Source: Aequorivita sp. (GTDB lineage: Bacteria > Bacteroidota > Bacteroidia > Flavobacteriales > Flavobacteriaceae). Taken from it: a stretch of DNA of 64,000 nucleotides. Position 1 is the stretch's first letter. The number at the start of each line of letters is the position of its first letter. The position numbers were made by a program, and so were the translations under genes. The notes beneath the pieces are model-generated. The model searched no databases and was not told where the DNA came from. It saw nothing but the letters and a program-made list of their open reading frames with translations. Shown piece by piece: positions 35,005 through 43,253 of this stretch. The DNA lies in assembly GCA_030690315.1 (NCBI GenBank), contig JAUYGY010000015.1:1-64000 (forward strand). Direction: 5' to 3'.

Positions 35005-35403
35005 TTAATTTTTATTAACAAGGCCTTCGCTTTCCCATAGTAGATAGCCGCCTTGCATATCGTAGATTTCTTTAAACCCGGCGGCTTTTAAAATCAATGC
35101 GGCTTTGGCACTTCTTTTTCCACTTCGGCAGTAAACGTAAATAGGTTTTTCCAAATCCAACTTTTCAGCTTTTGTAATAAAATCCGTTTCCAAAACATCA
35201 ATATTTAGGGCGTCTTGCAAATGGCCTTCTTCAAACTCTGCTGCAGTACGGGCATCTACTAATTGAATATCCTTATTTTTCATCATTGCATCGTGAAATT
35301 CAGAGGGAGTTAAAACCTCTATTTCCTGGGCAACACTATTTTCTTTACACGCTGTAAAAAAAAGAACCGTGGTAAATGCAAAAAGAATAACTGCTTTTTT
35401 CAT
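35005..35403 (-). CDS. Rhodanese-like lipoprotein
   Basis: This 132-aa lipoprotein (lipobox FFTAC, Cys19) has one rhodanese domain: VDARTAAEFEEGHL followed by the active-site loop YVYCRSGKRS with the catalytic Cys. It may transfer sulfane sulfur or take part in periplasmic thiol chemistry. It starts 12 bp after a cytoplasmic rhodanese and lies two genes from two thioredoxin-fold lipoproteins, suggesting a periplasmic redox or sulfur group. Confidence 0.88.
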   Translation of the reverse strand: MKKAVILFAFTTVLFFTACKENSVAQEIEVLTPSEFHDAMMKNKDIQLVDARTAAEFEEGHLQDALNIDVLETDFITKAEKLDLEKPIYVYCRSGKRSAKAALILKAAGFKEIYDMQGGYLLWESEGLVNKN

Positions 35404-35415
35404 AATATTTTTTCT

Positions 35416-35727
35416 TTAATTGGTTATTGGCCCCTTCCATTCCATAATTCCACCTTTAAGATTGAACGCGTTTTCAACACCTACGGAATTGAGCAACATA
35501 CAAGCTTGCGCGCTTCTGCCACCGGAACGGCAATAAACGTAGTAGTTTTTTTGGGGATCCAGCTGTTTTGCGCGTTGAAGAAATTCAGCACCATTATAGA
35601 TATCCATTTGAAGTGCTCCGGGAATGTAACCTTCCTCAAATTCAGCATCAGTGCGAACGTCCAAAATTATTGCGTTGCTATCGTTTTCCAATTGTTCGTT
35701 CCACTGTTGTTGGGTTAAATCTGCCAT
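35416..35727 (-). CDS. Single-domain rhodanese
   Basis: This 103-aa cytoplasmic rhodanese has DVRTDAEFEEGYIPGA and the active-site loop YVYCRSGGRSAQ. ATG 35727 gives the standard single-domain length; the longer frame upstream adds residues with no conservation signal. It is in the same orientation as, and 12 bp before, the rhodanese lipoprotein, so the two are co-transcribed. Confidence 0.88.
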   Translation of the reverse strand: MADLTQQQWNEQLENDSNAIILDVRTDAEFEEGYIPGALQMDIYNGAEFLQRAKQLDPQKNYYVYCRSGGRSAQACMLLNSVGVENAFNLKGGIMEWKGPITN

Positions 35728-35830
35728 TTTGTAAATTTTCAGTAAAATTAATAAATGCTGAGGGTTTAATATTACAAAAACCGAAAACAAATGCTTTCGG
35801 TTTTTGGTTCATTGTGTTTTTAAAAATATT

Positions 35831-36517
35831 TTATTGCTTTACCGAGCAGCCAATGGCTTTGGTTTCCTTTACTGTTACTTCTTTTCCTTCCAATAATTCA
35901 TTAATTGCATTCGCCAAAAAGCGATCTTTAACTTCGGCTGCATTTCGAACATTATCATCAATTGCTCCAATATATTTCACAATATTTTTTCCATCTTCCT
36001 TTTGAAGAAGATAAACATGCGGAGTTTTGGTAGCTCCATATTTTGCATAAATTGTCTGGCTCTCGTCAAACAAATACGGAAATGTAAAGCCAGCTTCTTT
36101 CGCTTTTTGCTGCATCAATTCGAAGGAATCATCCTCTTGAATTTCTGGATTATTCGGGTTTATTGCAATAACGGGAAAGCCTTTTGATTTAAATTCATTG
36201 TTCAAAGCAACAATTCTTTCTTCACTTGCCACCGCAAAAGGGCAGGTGTTGCAGGTGAAAATAACTATAAAACCTTTGGCGTCTTTGTAATCTGAAAGTG
36301 AAACCATTCTTCCATTTACATCTTTCAATTTAAAATCTGTTGCTTCATCGCCAATTTTATAACCAGCTTCAGCGATAGCATTGGCTTCAACTGTATTTTC
36401 TTCAACAATTTCATTGACGGCAAATTCCTGACTTACATCCGTATTATTTTTACAGCCAACGGCGGTAAAAACAAGTACGGCAATTGCCGAAATAATTAAT
36501 AAGTTCATTGTTTTCAT
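35831..36517 (-). CDS. Peroxiredoxin/redoxin-family lipoprotein
   Basis: This 228-aa protein has a lipobox AVGC (Cys22) and an AhpC/TSA-type thioredoxin fold beginning YKIGDEATDFKLKDVNGRMVSL. The active site reads FTCNTCPFA, a CxxC variant typical of thioredoxin-family proteins annotated as redoxins in flavobacteria. It is probably an envelope thiol reductase or peroxidase. Its ATG overlaps the stop of the TlpA-like gene upstream (ATGA). Confidence 0.85.
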   Translation of the reverse strand: MKTMNLLIISAIAVLVFTAVGCKNNTDVSQEFAVNEIVEENTVEANAIAEAGYKIGDEATDFKLKDVNGRMVSLSDYKDAKGFIVIFTCNTCPFAVASEERIVALNNEFKSKGFPVIAINPNNPEIQEDDSFELMQQKAKEAGFTFPYLFDESQTIYAKYGATKTPHVYLLQKEDGKNIVKYIGAIDDNVRNAAEVKDRFLANAINELLEGKEVTVKETKAIGCSVKQ

Positions 36518-37089
36518 AGATTTATTTTTATAAAAAAAGTTTTTAATTCAGTTTCAAGTTCTTCAAATGTAAAGGATTGTTCGTAAAATTTTCGATTGTC
36601 TTTTTTGTAAATAATCGTCGCTGGAATGGCACCGGTCCACTGTGGTGAAACTTTCGGTATCCAACTGTTTGCATCTGCATCGTCCAGCAAAACAACTTCC
36701 GACTGTATGTCGTTTTTCTTTAGAAATGGCACTACCTGTGAGTCCATTTTATCAATAAAATCTAGGCTTACCAATAATACTTTCACTTTTTTATCTAAAT
36801 AATCTGAGGCTATTTTTTCAAAAGCGGGAAGTTCTTTCACACAAGGTTTGCACCACGTAGCCCAAAAATTTATGATGTAAATTGAATCATTTTTATTCTG
36901 AAAATAGTTCTTTTCAAGTTCTTCAAAATTCATGGAAACAATTTTTTTATTTGAATAATCACCCTCTGTTTTGTGAAGGTTTTCTTTCATCGCAACCTCA
37001 CCAACCACTGCATCAGTTTTTGTTTCCGATTGTTTATCGGTACAGCCTAAAAGCACAAACGCAAAAAATATAACAAATAGAAATCTCAT
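36514..37089 (-). CDS. TlpA-like thioredoxin-fold lipoprotein
   Basis: This 191-aa lipoprotein (lipobox VLLGC, Cys16) has a TlpA/ResA-type domain with the active site FWATWCKPCVKELPAF. Such proteins reduce disulfides in the periplasm, for example during cytochrome maturation. It is the first gene of a coupled pair and diverges from the trp leader, with 154 bp between its start and the trpL ATG. Confidence 0.88.
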   Translation of the reverse strand: MRFLFVIFFAFVLLGCTDKQSETKTDAVVGEVAMKENLHKTEGDYSNKKIVSMNFEELEKNYFQNKNDSIYIINFWATWCKPCVKELPAFEKIASDYLDKKVKVLLVSLDFIDKMDSQVVPFLKKNDIQSEVVLLDDADANSWIPKVSPQWTGAIPATIIYKKDNRKFYEQSFTFEELETELKTFFIKINL

Positions 37090-37210
37090 CTGCCAAAAAT
37101 ATTGAAAGTCAGTTAAATAAAATCATTCATTAACGTATGATTAATAGTGTACAGTATCACTATTTCGTTACATTTCAAAAATAAATAGTAAAGTTTTCAG
37201 CAAAATAAAG

Positions 37211-37237
37211 TTGTATTCCAAAAAAAATATATCTTTG
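37211..37237 (+). promoter_or_regulatory. Predicted trp operon promoter
   Basis: A perfect -7 element TATCTTTG (37230-37237, consensus TAnnTTTG) and an upstream TTG (37211-37213) are 16 bp apart, slightly short of the usual spacing. Transcription would begin at about 37241-37243, one to three nucleotides before the leader-peptide ATG. Confidence 0.6.
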
Positions 37238-37243
37238 AACCCA

Positions 37244-37300
37244 ATGAAAATAGTTACAACAAATATTTGGTGGTGGTCAGCTTTACGAAAAACGTCGTGA
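37244..37300 (+). CDS. trpL: trp operon leader peptide
   Basis: This 18-codon frame reads MKIVTTNIWWWSALRKTS. Three consecutive TGG codons (37268-37276) lie 24 nt before the TGA stop (37298-37300). It sits between a predicted promoter and an intrinsic terminator, 107 bp before trpE. Ribosome position on the Trp codons would report the charging of tRNA-Trp. The ATG lies almost at the predicted transcript start, so the message is probably leaderless or nearly so. Confidence 0.85.
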   Translation: MKIVTTNIWWWSALRKTS

Positions 37301-37363
37301 ACTGAAAACCTATGGTATAATATATACGAAAAAGGCTTGTCAATCACGACAAGCCTTTTTTTT
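37272..37363 (+). promoter_or_regulatory. trp transcription attenuator (alternative RNA pairings)
   Basis: Three mutually exclusive pairings are visible. 1:2 is 37277-37287 with 37296-37305 (one bulge). 2:3 is GTCGTGA (37294-37300) with TCACGAC (37344-37350), which takes the terminator loop and the tip of its 3' arm. 3:4 is the terminator, 37331-37341 with 37348-37358. A ribosome stalled at the Trp codons would leave GTCGTGA free; one that reaches the stop codon covers it and lets the terminator form. The pairings are seen in the sequence, the switching is inferred. Confidence 0.75.
37329..37363 (+). terminator. Attenuator terminator before trpE
   Basis: AAAGGCTTGTC (37331-37341), a 6-nt loop and GACAAGCCTTT (37348-37358) make an 11-bp perfect stem, with T continuing to 37363. 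It is one of the strongest intrinsic terminators in the window and lies 45 bp before the trpE ATG. Confidence 0.92.
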
Positions 37364-37407
37364 ATCTCCATCTGAAAGGTGAGAACGATTAAATAAATTT
37401 CAAAAAA

Positions 37408-38820
37408 ATGAAAATAAAAAATAAAAAATATTTTCTAAAAACATATTCAAAAAAACTGTTGGCAGATACGCTAACGCCCGTCTCGGTATATTTACGGTTG
37501 CGCGATAAATTCCCAAACAGCCTGTTGCTGGAAAGTAGTGACTATCACGCCAACCACAATAGTTTTAGCTATATCTGCTTCAACCCGATTGCTTCCATAA
37601 AAGTTGAAAATGAAAAGATTTCCAAACATTTTCCTGATGGAAAAAGATTCGAAATCCAAATTTCAGAAAGCACAAATATTCCAACTATTTTAGATGAATT
37701 TGCATCTTCTTTTTCTTCGGAAGAAAGCAATTTCAAGTTCATAAACAATGGACTGTTTGGTTTTATGGCGTACGATGTTGTGCGTTATTTTGAAGATATC
37801 CAACTTTCAAAAAAGGAAGGCAGTTTGGAAATGCCCGATTTGTATTACGCAGTTTATCAAAATATCATCGCGATAAATCATTTCAACAACGAAGCCTATA
37901 TTTTTGCGCATACTTTTGAAGCCGAAAACAATATTCCGCAAATTGAACAGATTTTAAATTCGAAAAGTTTTGCTGAATTTTCTTTCGAAAGAAAGGGAGA
38001 ACGTACCACAAATTTGGATGACGAAGATTTTAAAGCGTTGATCCGAAAATGTAAAGAGCATTGCCAGCGCGGCGATGTGTTCCAAATTGTGCCCAGCAAA
38101 CGGTTTTTACAAAAATTTACTGGCGATGATTTCAATGTTTACAGGGCTTTACGAAGCGTGAATCCTTCCCCCTACCTTTTCTATTTTGATTACGGAAATT
38201 TTAAAATATTCGGAAGCTCGCCCGAAGCACAATTGATTGTAAAAGGAAATAGGGCAGAAATCCATCCAATTGCAGGCACATTTAAACGCACTGGAAATGA
38301 CGAACAGGATGCAGAACTCGCCAAAAAACTTTCCGAAGATAAAAAAGAAAACAGCGAACACGTGATGCTTGTTGACTTGGCGCGAAATGATTTAAGTCGC
38401 CACGGCACAAATGTAAAGGTGGAAACCTATCGGGAAGTACAGTTTTTTTCGCACGTCATTCATTTGGTGAGCAAGGTTACGGCAACTAAAAATCCAGAAA
38501 CTTCAACAATGCAAATTGTTGCAGACACCTTTCCCGCTGGAACTTTAAGCGGTGCACCAAAGCACAAAGCATTGCAATTGCTCGAAAAATACGAAAATAC
38601 AAGCCGCGAATTTTACGGCGGCGCAATTGGGTTTATGGATTTTAGCGGTAATTTCAATCACGCAATTATCATTCGTTCGTTTGTTAGCAAAAACCATATT
38701 TTGCACTATCAAGCGGGCGCTGGCGTGGTTTCCGAAAGCAATGAAGAAAGCGAATTACAGGAAGTTTATAACAAATTGGGCGCACTCACCAAAGCGCTGG
38801 AATTAGCTGAAAGTATATAA
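37408..38820 (+). CDS. trpE: Anthranilate synthase component I
   Basis: This 470-aa protein converts chorismate plus ammonia (from TrpG) to anthranilate. The feedback-inhibition element SLLLESSDYH is near residues 33-42. The chorismate-binding domain has FQIVPSKRF, NPSPYLFYFDYG, IHPIAGTFKRTG, LVDLARNDLSRHG and FPAGTLSGAPKHKA. It is the first structural gene after the attenuator and lies 2 bp from trpG. The LLES-type site suggests direct inhibition by tryptophan as well as attenuation. Confidence 0.97.
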   Translation: MKIKNKKYFLKTYSKKLLADTLTPVSVYLRLRDKFPNSLLLESSDYHANHNSFSYICFNPIASIKVENEKISKHFPDGKRFEIQISESTNIPTILDEFASSFSSEESNFKFINNGLFGFMAYDVVRYFEDIQLSKKEGSLEMPDLYYAVYQNIIAINHFNNEAYIFAHTFEAENNIPQIEQILNSKSFAEFSFERKGERTTNLDDEDFKALIRKCKEHCQRGDVFQIVPSKRFLQKFTGDDFNVYRALRSVNPSPYLFYFDYGNFKIFGSSPEAQLIVKGNRAEIHPIAGTFKRTGNDEQDAELAKKLSEDKKENSEHVMLVDLARNDLSRHGTNVKVETYREVQFFSHVIHLVSKVTATKNPETSTMQIVADTFPAGTLSGAPKHKALQLLEKYENTSREFYGGAIGFMDFSGNFNHAIIIRSFVSKNHILHYQAGAGVVSESNEESELQEVYNKLGALTKALELAESI

Positions 38821-38822
38821 AT

Positions 38823-39389
38823 ATGAAAATATTAGTCATCGATAATTACGACAGTTTTGTGTACAATCTAGTTCACTATTTAGAGGAATTAGATTGCGAG
38901 GTAACCGTAAAACGAAACGATAAATTTTATTTGGAAGAAGTTGAAAACTACGATAAAATCCTCCTATCCCCCGGCCCAGGAATTCCCGATGAAGCGGGTT
39001 TGCTGAAAGCTGTAATTCAGCGTTATGCAACTTCAAAACCTATTTTTGGGGTATGTTTGGGCCAACAGGCAATCGGTGAAGTCTTTGGCGGAACGATTGA
39101 AAATTTAAGTCAAGTTTTTCACGGTGTTGCCACAAAAGCAACAATAATTTCCAAAGATGAACCTCTTTTTAAAGGATTGGAAAAGGAAATAGAAATTGGC
39201 CGTTACCACAGTTGGGTGGTTTCCAAAGAAAATTTTCCCGAGGTTTTGGAAATTACTTCGGTGGATGAAAACGGGCAAATTATGTCCCTTCGCCATAAAT
39301 TTTACGACGTGTGCGGCGTTCAATTTCATCCTGAAAGTGTGCTTACGCCAATGGGAAAACAGATTATTAAAAATTGGATTGAAAGTTGA
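38823..39389 (+). CDS. trpG: Anthranilate synthase component II (glutamine amidotransferase)
   Basis: This 188-aa class I glutamine amidotransferase releases ammonia for TrpE. It shows the oxyanion strand LLSPGPGIPDEAG, the nucleophile in FGVCLGQQAIGE and the His/Glu pair in VQFHPESVLTP. It is the standard length for a stand-alone TrpG/PabA and could also serve p-aminobenzoate synthesis. It is 2 bp after trpE. Confidence 0.96.
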   Translation: MKILVIDNYDSFVYNLVHYLEELDCEVTVKRNDKFYLEEVENYDKILLSPGPGIPDEAGLLKAVIQRYATSKPIFGVCLGQQAIGEVFGGTIENLSQVFHGVATKATIISKDEPLFKGLEKEIEIGRYHSWVVSKENFPEVLEITSVDENGQIMSLRHKFYDVCGVQFHPESVLTPMGKQIIKNWIES

Positions 39390-39394
39390 AAAAA

Positions 39395-39427
39395 GTATTC
39401 AGTGTTCAGTAACAGTTTGCAGTTTTA
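39395..39427 (+). repeat. Degenerate heptamer stretch between trpG and trpD
   Basis: Units GTATTCA, GTGTTCA, a 6-nt GTAACA, GTTTGCA and a partial unit follow one another in the 79-bp trpG-trpD gap. GTATTCA differs by one base from GTATTGA found at 17741. A CATCGACT octamer pair sits closer to the trpD ATG. Confidence 0.4.
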
Positions 39428-39468
39428 TTACCGTAAACTTTTAAACCCATCGACTCATCGACTTAAAA

Positions 39469-40467
39469 ATGAAGCAGATTTTAAACAGATTAATAAACCA
39501 CGAACACCTTTCAAAAGAAGAAGCACGGACCGTTTTGGTAAACATTTCCGAAGGGAAATACAACCAAAACCAAATAGCCGCTTTTTTGACGGTCTATATG
39601 ATGCGGAACGTAAGTCTGGCAGAATTGGAAGGTTTTCGCGATGCTTTGTTGGATTTATGTTTGGCAGTTGATTTCAGCGAATACAATACCATCGATTTAT
39701 GTGGCACTGGTGGCGATGGAAAAAATACGTTTAATATTTCAACTTTGGCATCTTTCGTTACTGCCGGGGCAGGCGTGAAAGTCACGAAACACGGCAATTA
39801 CGGCGTTTCTTCCGTAAGCGGTAGCAGTAATGTAATGGAAGCATTGGGAATTAAATTCAGCAGTGAAAAGGATTTTTTAAAACGCTGTTTGGATGAAGCT
39901 GGAATCTGCGTTTTGCACGCTCCACTCTTCCACCCTGCGATGAAAAATGTGGCGCCAATTAGAAGGGAATTGGGTGTGAAAACCTTTTTTAATATGCTGG
40001 GGCCGATGGTAAACCCAGCGTTTCCGAAGAATCAATTGGTGGGAGTTTTTGATTTGGAATTGGCGCGGATGTACGGCTATCTCTATCAAAAAAGTGAAAA
40101 GAATTACGCCGTGCTGCACGCAATGGACGGCTACGATGAGATATCGTTGACGGGACCAGTAAAAGTGATTTCAAAAAATTCAGAAAATATTTTAAATGCG
40201 GAAGATTTCGGCGTTTCGCAAATATCAGCATCTGAAATATTTGGGGGGGAAACCGTAAAAAATGCCGCAGAAATTTTTCTGAATATTTTAAAAGGAAATG
40301 GTACGGATGCACAAAAAAATGTGGTTTGCGCTAATGCTGGAATGGCCATTTCAGTTGTGGAAAGTTGCACGATAAAAGATGGTTTTGAAATGGCGAAAGA
40401 ATCTTTACTATCGGGAAAAGCACTGAATTCGTTGGAAAAATTACAACAATTATCAGAAAAATATTAA
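39469..40467 (+). CDS. trpD: Anthranilate phosphoribosyltransferase
   Basis: This 332-aa enzyme joins anthranilate and PRPP. The signature glycine-rich loop DLCGTGGDGKNTFNIST and KHGNYGVSSVSGSSNVMEALG bind PRPP and anthranilate, and HPAMKNVAPIRRELGVKTFFNMLGPMVNP is the second conserved block. It is a single-function enzyme, not fused to TrpG. It lies between two repeat-bearing gaps. Confidence 0.97.
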   Translation: MKQILNRLINHEHLSKEEARTVLVNISEGKYNQNQIAAFLTVYMMRNVSLAELEGFRDALLDLCLAVDFSEYNTIDLCGTGGDGKNTFNISTLASFVTAGAGVKVTKHGNYGVSSVSGSSNVMEALGIKFSSEKDFLKRCLDEAGICVLHAPLFHPAMKNVAPIRRELGVKTFFNMLGPMVNPAFPKNQLVGVFDLELARMYGYLYQKSEKNYAVLHAMDGYDEISLTGPVKVISKNSENILNAEDFGVSQISASEIFGGETVKNAAEIFLNILKGNGTDAQKNVVCANAGMAISVVESCTIKDGFEMAKESLLSGKALNSLEKLQQLSEKY

Positions 40468-40484
40468 TTCACTAAAATAAACAT

Positions 40485-40547
40485 GACTCACGACTCACGA
40501 CTCACGATTAACGATTAACGATTAACGATTAACGATTAACGATTAAC
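40485..40547 (+). repeat. Heptamer array, 3 x GACTCAC + 6 x GATTAAC
   Basis: Nine uninterrupted 7-mers (63 bp) fill the trpD-trpC gap: three GACTCAC (40485-40505), then six GATTAAC (40506-40547). The trpC ATG follows 4 nt later. The two unit types share GA-T--AC, suggesting one derives from the other. Confidence 0.95.
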
Positions 40548-40551
40548 GAAA

Positions 40552-41334
40552 ATGACAATTTTAGACAAAATTACGGCCTACAAATTCAAAGAAGTTGCGG
40601 CTAAAAAGGAAGCAATTCCAGTGCGGTTGCTTGAAAAATTTCCGCTGTTTGCCAAAGAAACCAAATCGCTGGCAGAGGCATTGCGCATTTCAACTACCGG
40701 AATTATTGCCGAGCACAAACGCCGTTCGCCCAGCAAATCGGTTATTAACGACAAAGTTTTGTTGCACGAAGTGGTTTCGGGTTATGAACTTGCGGGCGCC
40801 AAAGGAATTTCGGTTTTAACGGATTCCAACTTTTTTGGCGGTTCGTTGGACGATTTATTGGTTGCTGAAAAAACAGTTTCCATCCCTATTCTTCGGAAGG
40901 AATTCATAATTGATCCCTATCAAATTTATGAGTCAAAAGCTTACGGCGCCGACGCTATATTACTGATTGCCGCTTGCCTTTCGGCGGAAGAATTGAAGCA
41001 GTTTTCACATTTGGCGAAAAGCTTAAAACTCGATGTTTTGCTGGAAGTCCACAATCTGGAAGAACTTCATAAATCGCTGGTGCCGAATGTGGATATGATT
41101 GGCGTAAACAACAGAAACCTGAAAAATTTCAAAGTAAATATTGAGATCAGCAAAAAACTTTCGAAGCAAATTCCGATTGATTTTGTAAAAATTTCCGAAA
41201 GTGGAATAAGTGATGTGGAAACTATAAAAGATTTAAGAACATACGGTTTTGAAGGTTTTTTAATTGGAGAGAATTTTATGAAAACCGAAAATCCGGGTGA
41301 AACTGCCAAAGCATTTATAGAAAAATTAAGATGA
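40552..41334 (+). CDS. trpC: Indole-3-glycerol phosphate synthase
   Basis: This 260-aa TIM-barrel enzyme carries the family motifs IIAEHKRRSPSKSVI (catalytic Lys), ISVLTDSNFFGG, ILRKEFIIDPYQIYES, DVLLEVHNLEEL and ISESGISDVETI. It closes the indole ring from carboxyphenylaminodeoxyribulose phosphate. Its end overlaps trpF by 4 bp (ATGA), so the two are separate coupled genes rather than the fused TrpCF of some bacteria. Confidence 0.97.
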   Translation: MTILDKITAYKFKEVAAKKEAIPVRLLEKFPLFAKETKSLAEALRISTTGIIAEHKRRSPSKSVINDKVLLHEVVSGYELAGAKGISVLTDSNFFGGSLDDLLVAEKTVSIPILRKEFIIDPYQIYESKAYGADAILLIAACLSAEELKQFSHLAKSLKLDVLLEVHNLEELHKSLVPNVDMIGVNNRNLKNFKVNIEISKKLSKQIPIDFVKISESGISDVETIKDLRTYGFEGFLIGENFMKTENPGETAKAFIEKLR

Positions 41335-42032
41335 AACCACAATTGAAAATCTGCGGAATGAAACACAACATTGCTGAAGTTGCAAAACTTCAACCCGATT
41401 ATTTGGGTTTTATTTTTTATGAAAAAAGTCCTAGGTTTTTTGATGTGGAAATTCCCTCGCTACCGTCCGGAATAAAAAAAGTGGGGGTTTTTGTGGATGC
41501 TTCATTGGATGAAATTATGCTGTCAGGAAAAAAATATGATTTAGACGTAATTCAATTACACGGGGAGGAATCACCAAATTATTGTGCTGCATTAAAGGGT
41601 GAAATTTATTTAGAAATATCCCGAATAGAAGACGCTCAGCCAAATCAGGGTGGTTCTCTTTTCGAGCCTGAAATTTGGAAAGTATTTTCAATAAAAGATG
41701 GTTTCGATTTTGAAAATTTAAAACAGTTTGAAAATTTGGTCGACAAATTTCTTTTCGACACAAAGGGAAAAGAAAAAGGTGGAAACGGTCACACTTTCAA
41801 TTGGGAAGTCCTGAAAAATTATCCTTCCAAAAAACCCTTCATTTTAAGTGGCGGAATTGGTTTGGAAGAAATTGATTCCCTAAAAAAATTACTAAAAAAA
41901 GACCTTCCCATTCACGCAATAGACGTAAACAGCAAGTTTGAGATTGAGCCGGGATTGAAGGATGTTTCATCTTTGAAGAAGTTTATTTCTATTATAGAAA
42001 CAGGACTTAACGGAACCACGAACCACGACTAA
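41331..42032 (+). CDS. trpF: Phosphoribosylanthranilate isomerase
   Basis: This 233-aa TIM-barrel isomerase has LKICGMKHN with the catalytic Cys, QPDYLGFIFYEKSPRF, VIQLHGEESPNYC, KFLFDTKGKEKGGNGHTFNW with the catalytic Asp, and FILSGGIGLEEI. The last residues (NGTTNHD) lie in DNA that is in phase with the heptamer array running on towards trpB, so the C-terminal tail may be repeat-derived. Confidence 0.96.
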   Translation: MKPQLKICGMKHNIAEVAKLQPDYLGFIFYEKSPRFFDVEIPSLPSGIKKVGVFVDASLDEIMLSGKKYDLDVIQLHGEESPNYCAALKGEIYLEISRIEDAQPNQGGSLFEPEIWKVFSIKDGFDFENLKQFENLVDKFLFDTKGKEKGGNGHTFNWEVLKNYPSKKPFILSGGIGLEEIDSLKKLLKKDLPIHAIDVNSKFEIEPGLKDVSSLKKFISIIETGLNGTTNHD

Positions 42033-42066
42033 ATACTCAATACTCAATACTCAATACTCAATACTA
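42011..42066 (+). repeat. Heptamer array running from the trpF 3' end to trpB
   Basis: Eight in-phase 7-mers: CGGAACC, ACGAACC and ACGACTA (these encode the TrpF tail and stop), then four AATACTC and one AATACTA (42032-42066). The trpB ATG is at 42071. AATACTC is the reverse complement, shifted, of GTATTGA at 17741. Confidence 0.9.
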
Positions 42067-42070
42067 AAAT

Positions 42071-43252
42071 ATGAATTATAACGTAAACGAAAAAGGCTAT
42101 TACGGCGAGTTTGGCGGAGCGTACATTCCCGAAATGCTTTACCCGAATGTGGAAGAATTGCGTCAGAATTATTTAAAAATTATGATTGAGGAATCTTTTC
42201 AAAAGGAATTTCACCAATTGCTAAAAGATTATGTAGGCCGCCCTACCCCCCTTTATTTTGCAAAACGCCTTTCGGAAAAATACAACACTAAAATCTATTT
42301 AAAACGTGAAGATCTTTGCCATACCGGCGCGCATAAAATAAACAACACAATTGGGCAGATTTTAATGGCAAAGCGTTTGGGCAAAACACGGATTATTGCT
42401 GAAACCGGCGCCGGCCAACACGGTGTGGCAACCGCTACGGTTTGCGCCTTGATGGGTTTGGAATGTATTGTTTTTATGGGCGAAATTGATATTGAACGTC
42501 AAGCGCCAAACGTAGCTCGAATGAAAATGCTGGGCGCAAAAGTTGTTCCCGCGAAAAGCGGAAGTAAAACCTTGAAAGATGCTACGAACGAAGCCATCCG
42601 AGATTGGATAAATAATCCAGTGGACACACATTATATTATAGGTAGCGTTGTTGGGCCGCATCCGTATCCAGATATGATTGCACGATTTCAAAGCGTGATT
42701 TCCGAAGAAATTAAAAAGCAACTCAACGAAAAAGAAGGTCGCGAAAATCCAGATTTTGTGGTGGCTTGTGTGGGCGGTGGGAGTAATGCGGCCGGGGCAT
42801 TTTATCATTATTTGGATAAGCCGGAAGTTGGTATTATAGCCGTGGAAGCAGCTGGAAAAGGGATTGACAGTGGAGAAAGTGCCGCAACTTCTGCATTGGG
42901 AAAAGTGGGGATTATTCACGGAAGTAAAACGTTGTTGATGCAAACGGCAGACGGGCAAATTACTGAGCCCTATTCAATTTCCGCAGGCTTGGATTATCCA
43001 GGTGTTGGGCCAATGCATGCAAATCTTTTTACTAGCGGGCGTGGAGAATTTATTTCAATAACCGATGACGAAGCGATGATCGCCGGACTGAATCTCTGCA
43101 AATTGGAAGGCATCATTCCTGCTATTGAAAGTAGCCATGCGCTGGCAATTTTTAAAAATCGAAAATTCAAAAAAGACGATATAATTGTTGTGAATTTGAG
43201 TGGGCGTGGCGATAAAGATTTAGATACATATATCAAATATTTCAATTTATAG
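42071..43252 (+). CDS. trpB: Tryptophan synthase beta chain
   Basis: This 393-aa PLP enzyme condenses indole and serine. [14 protein letters not shown] at the start, the PLP lysine in [28 protein letters not shown], and the phosphate-binding loop [12 protein letters not shown] are all present. The C-terminal block ends [15 protein letters not shown]. It belongs to the standard TrpB1 type that pairs with TrpA, encoded 2 bp downstream. Confidence 0.98.
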   Translation: MNYNVNEKGYYGEFGGAYIPEMLYPNVEELRQNYLKIMIEESFQKEFHQLLKDYVGRPTPLYFAKRLSEKYNTKIYLKREDLCHTGAHKINNTIGQILMAKRLGKTRIIAETGAGQHGVATATVCALMGLECIVFMGEIDIERQAPNVARMKMLGAKVVPAKSGSKTLKDATNEAIRDWINNPVDTHYIIGSVVGPHPYPDMIARFQSVISEEIKKQLNEKEGRENPDFVVACVGGGSNAAGAFYHYLDKPEVGIIAVEAAGKGIDSGESAATSALGKVGIIHGSKTLLMQTADGQITEPYSISAGLDYPGVGPMHANLFTSGRGEFISITDDEAMIAGLNLCKLEGIIPAIESSHALAIFKNRKFKKDDIIVVNLSGRGDKDLDTYIKYFNL

Positions 43253-43253
43253 G

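Noticed and set aside
37168..37371. A 67-codon minus-strand frame across the trp leader
   Set aside because: It is antisense to the leader peptide and terminator and has no plausible start region or domain.
40485..40547. Heptamer arrays considered as a CRISPR array
   Set aside because: Units are 7 bp with no spacers and there are no cas genes.
42362..42958. A 198-codon minus-strand frame inside trpB
   Set aside because: It is antisense to the conserved TrpB core with no independent signal.
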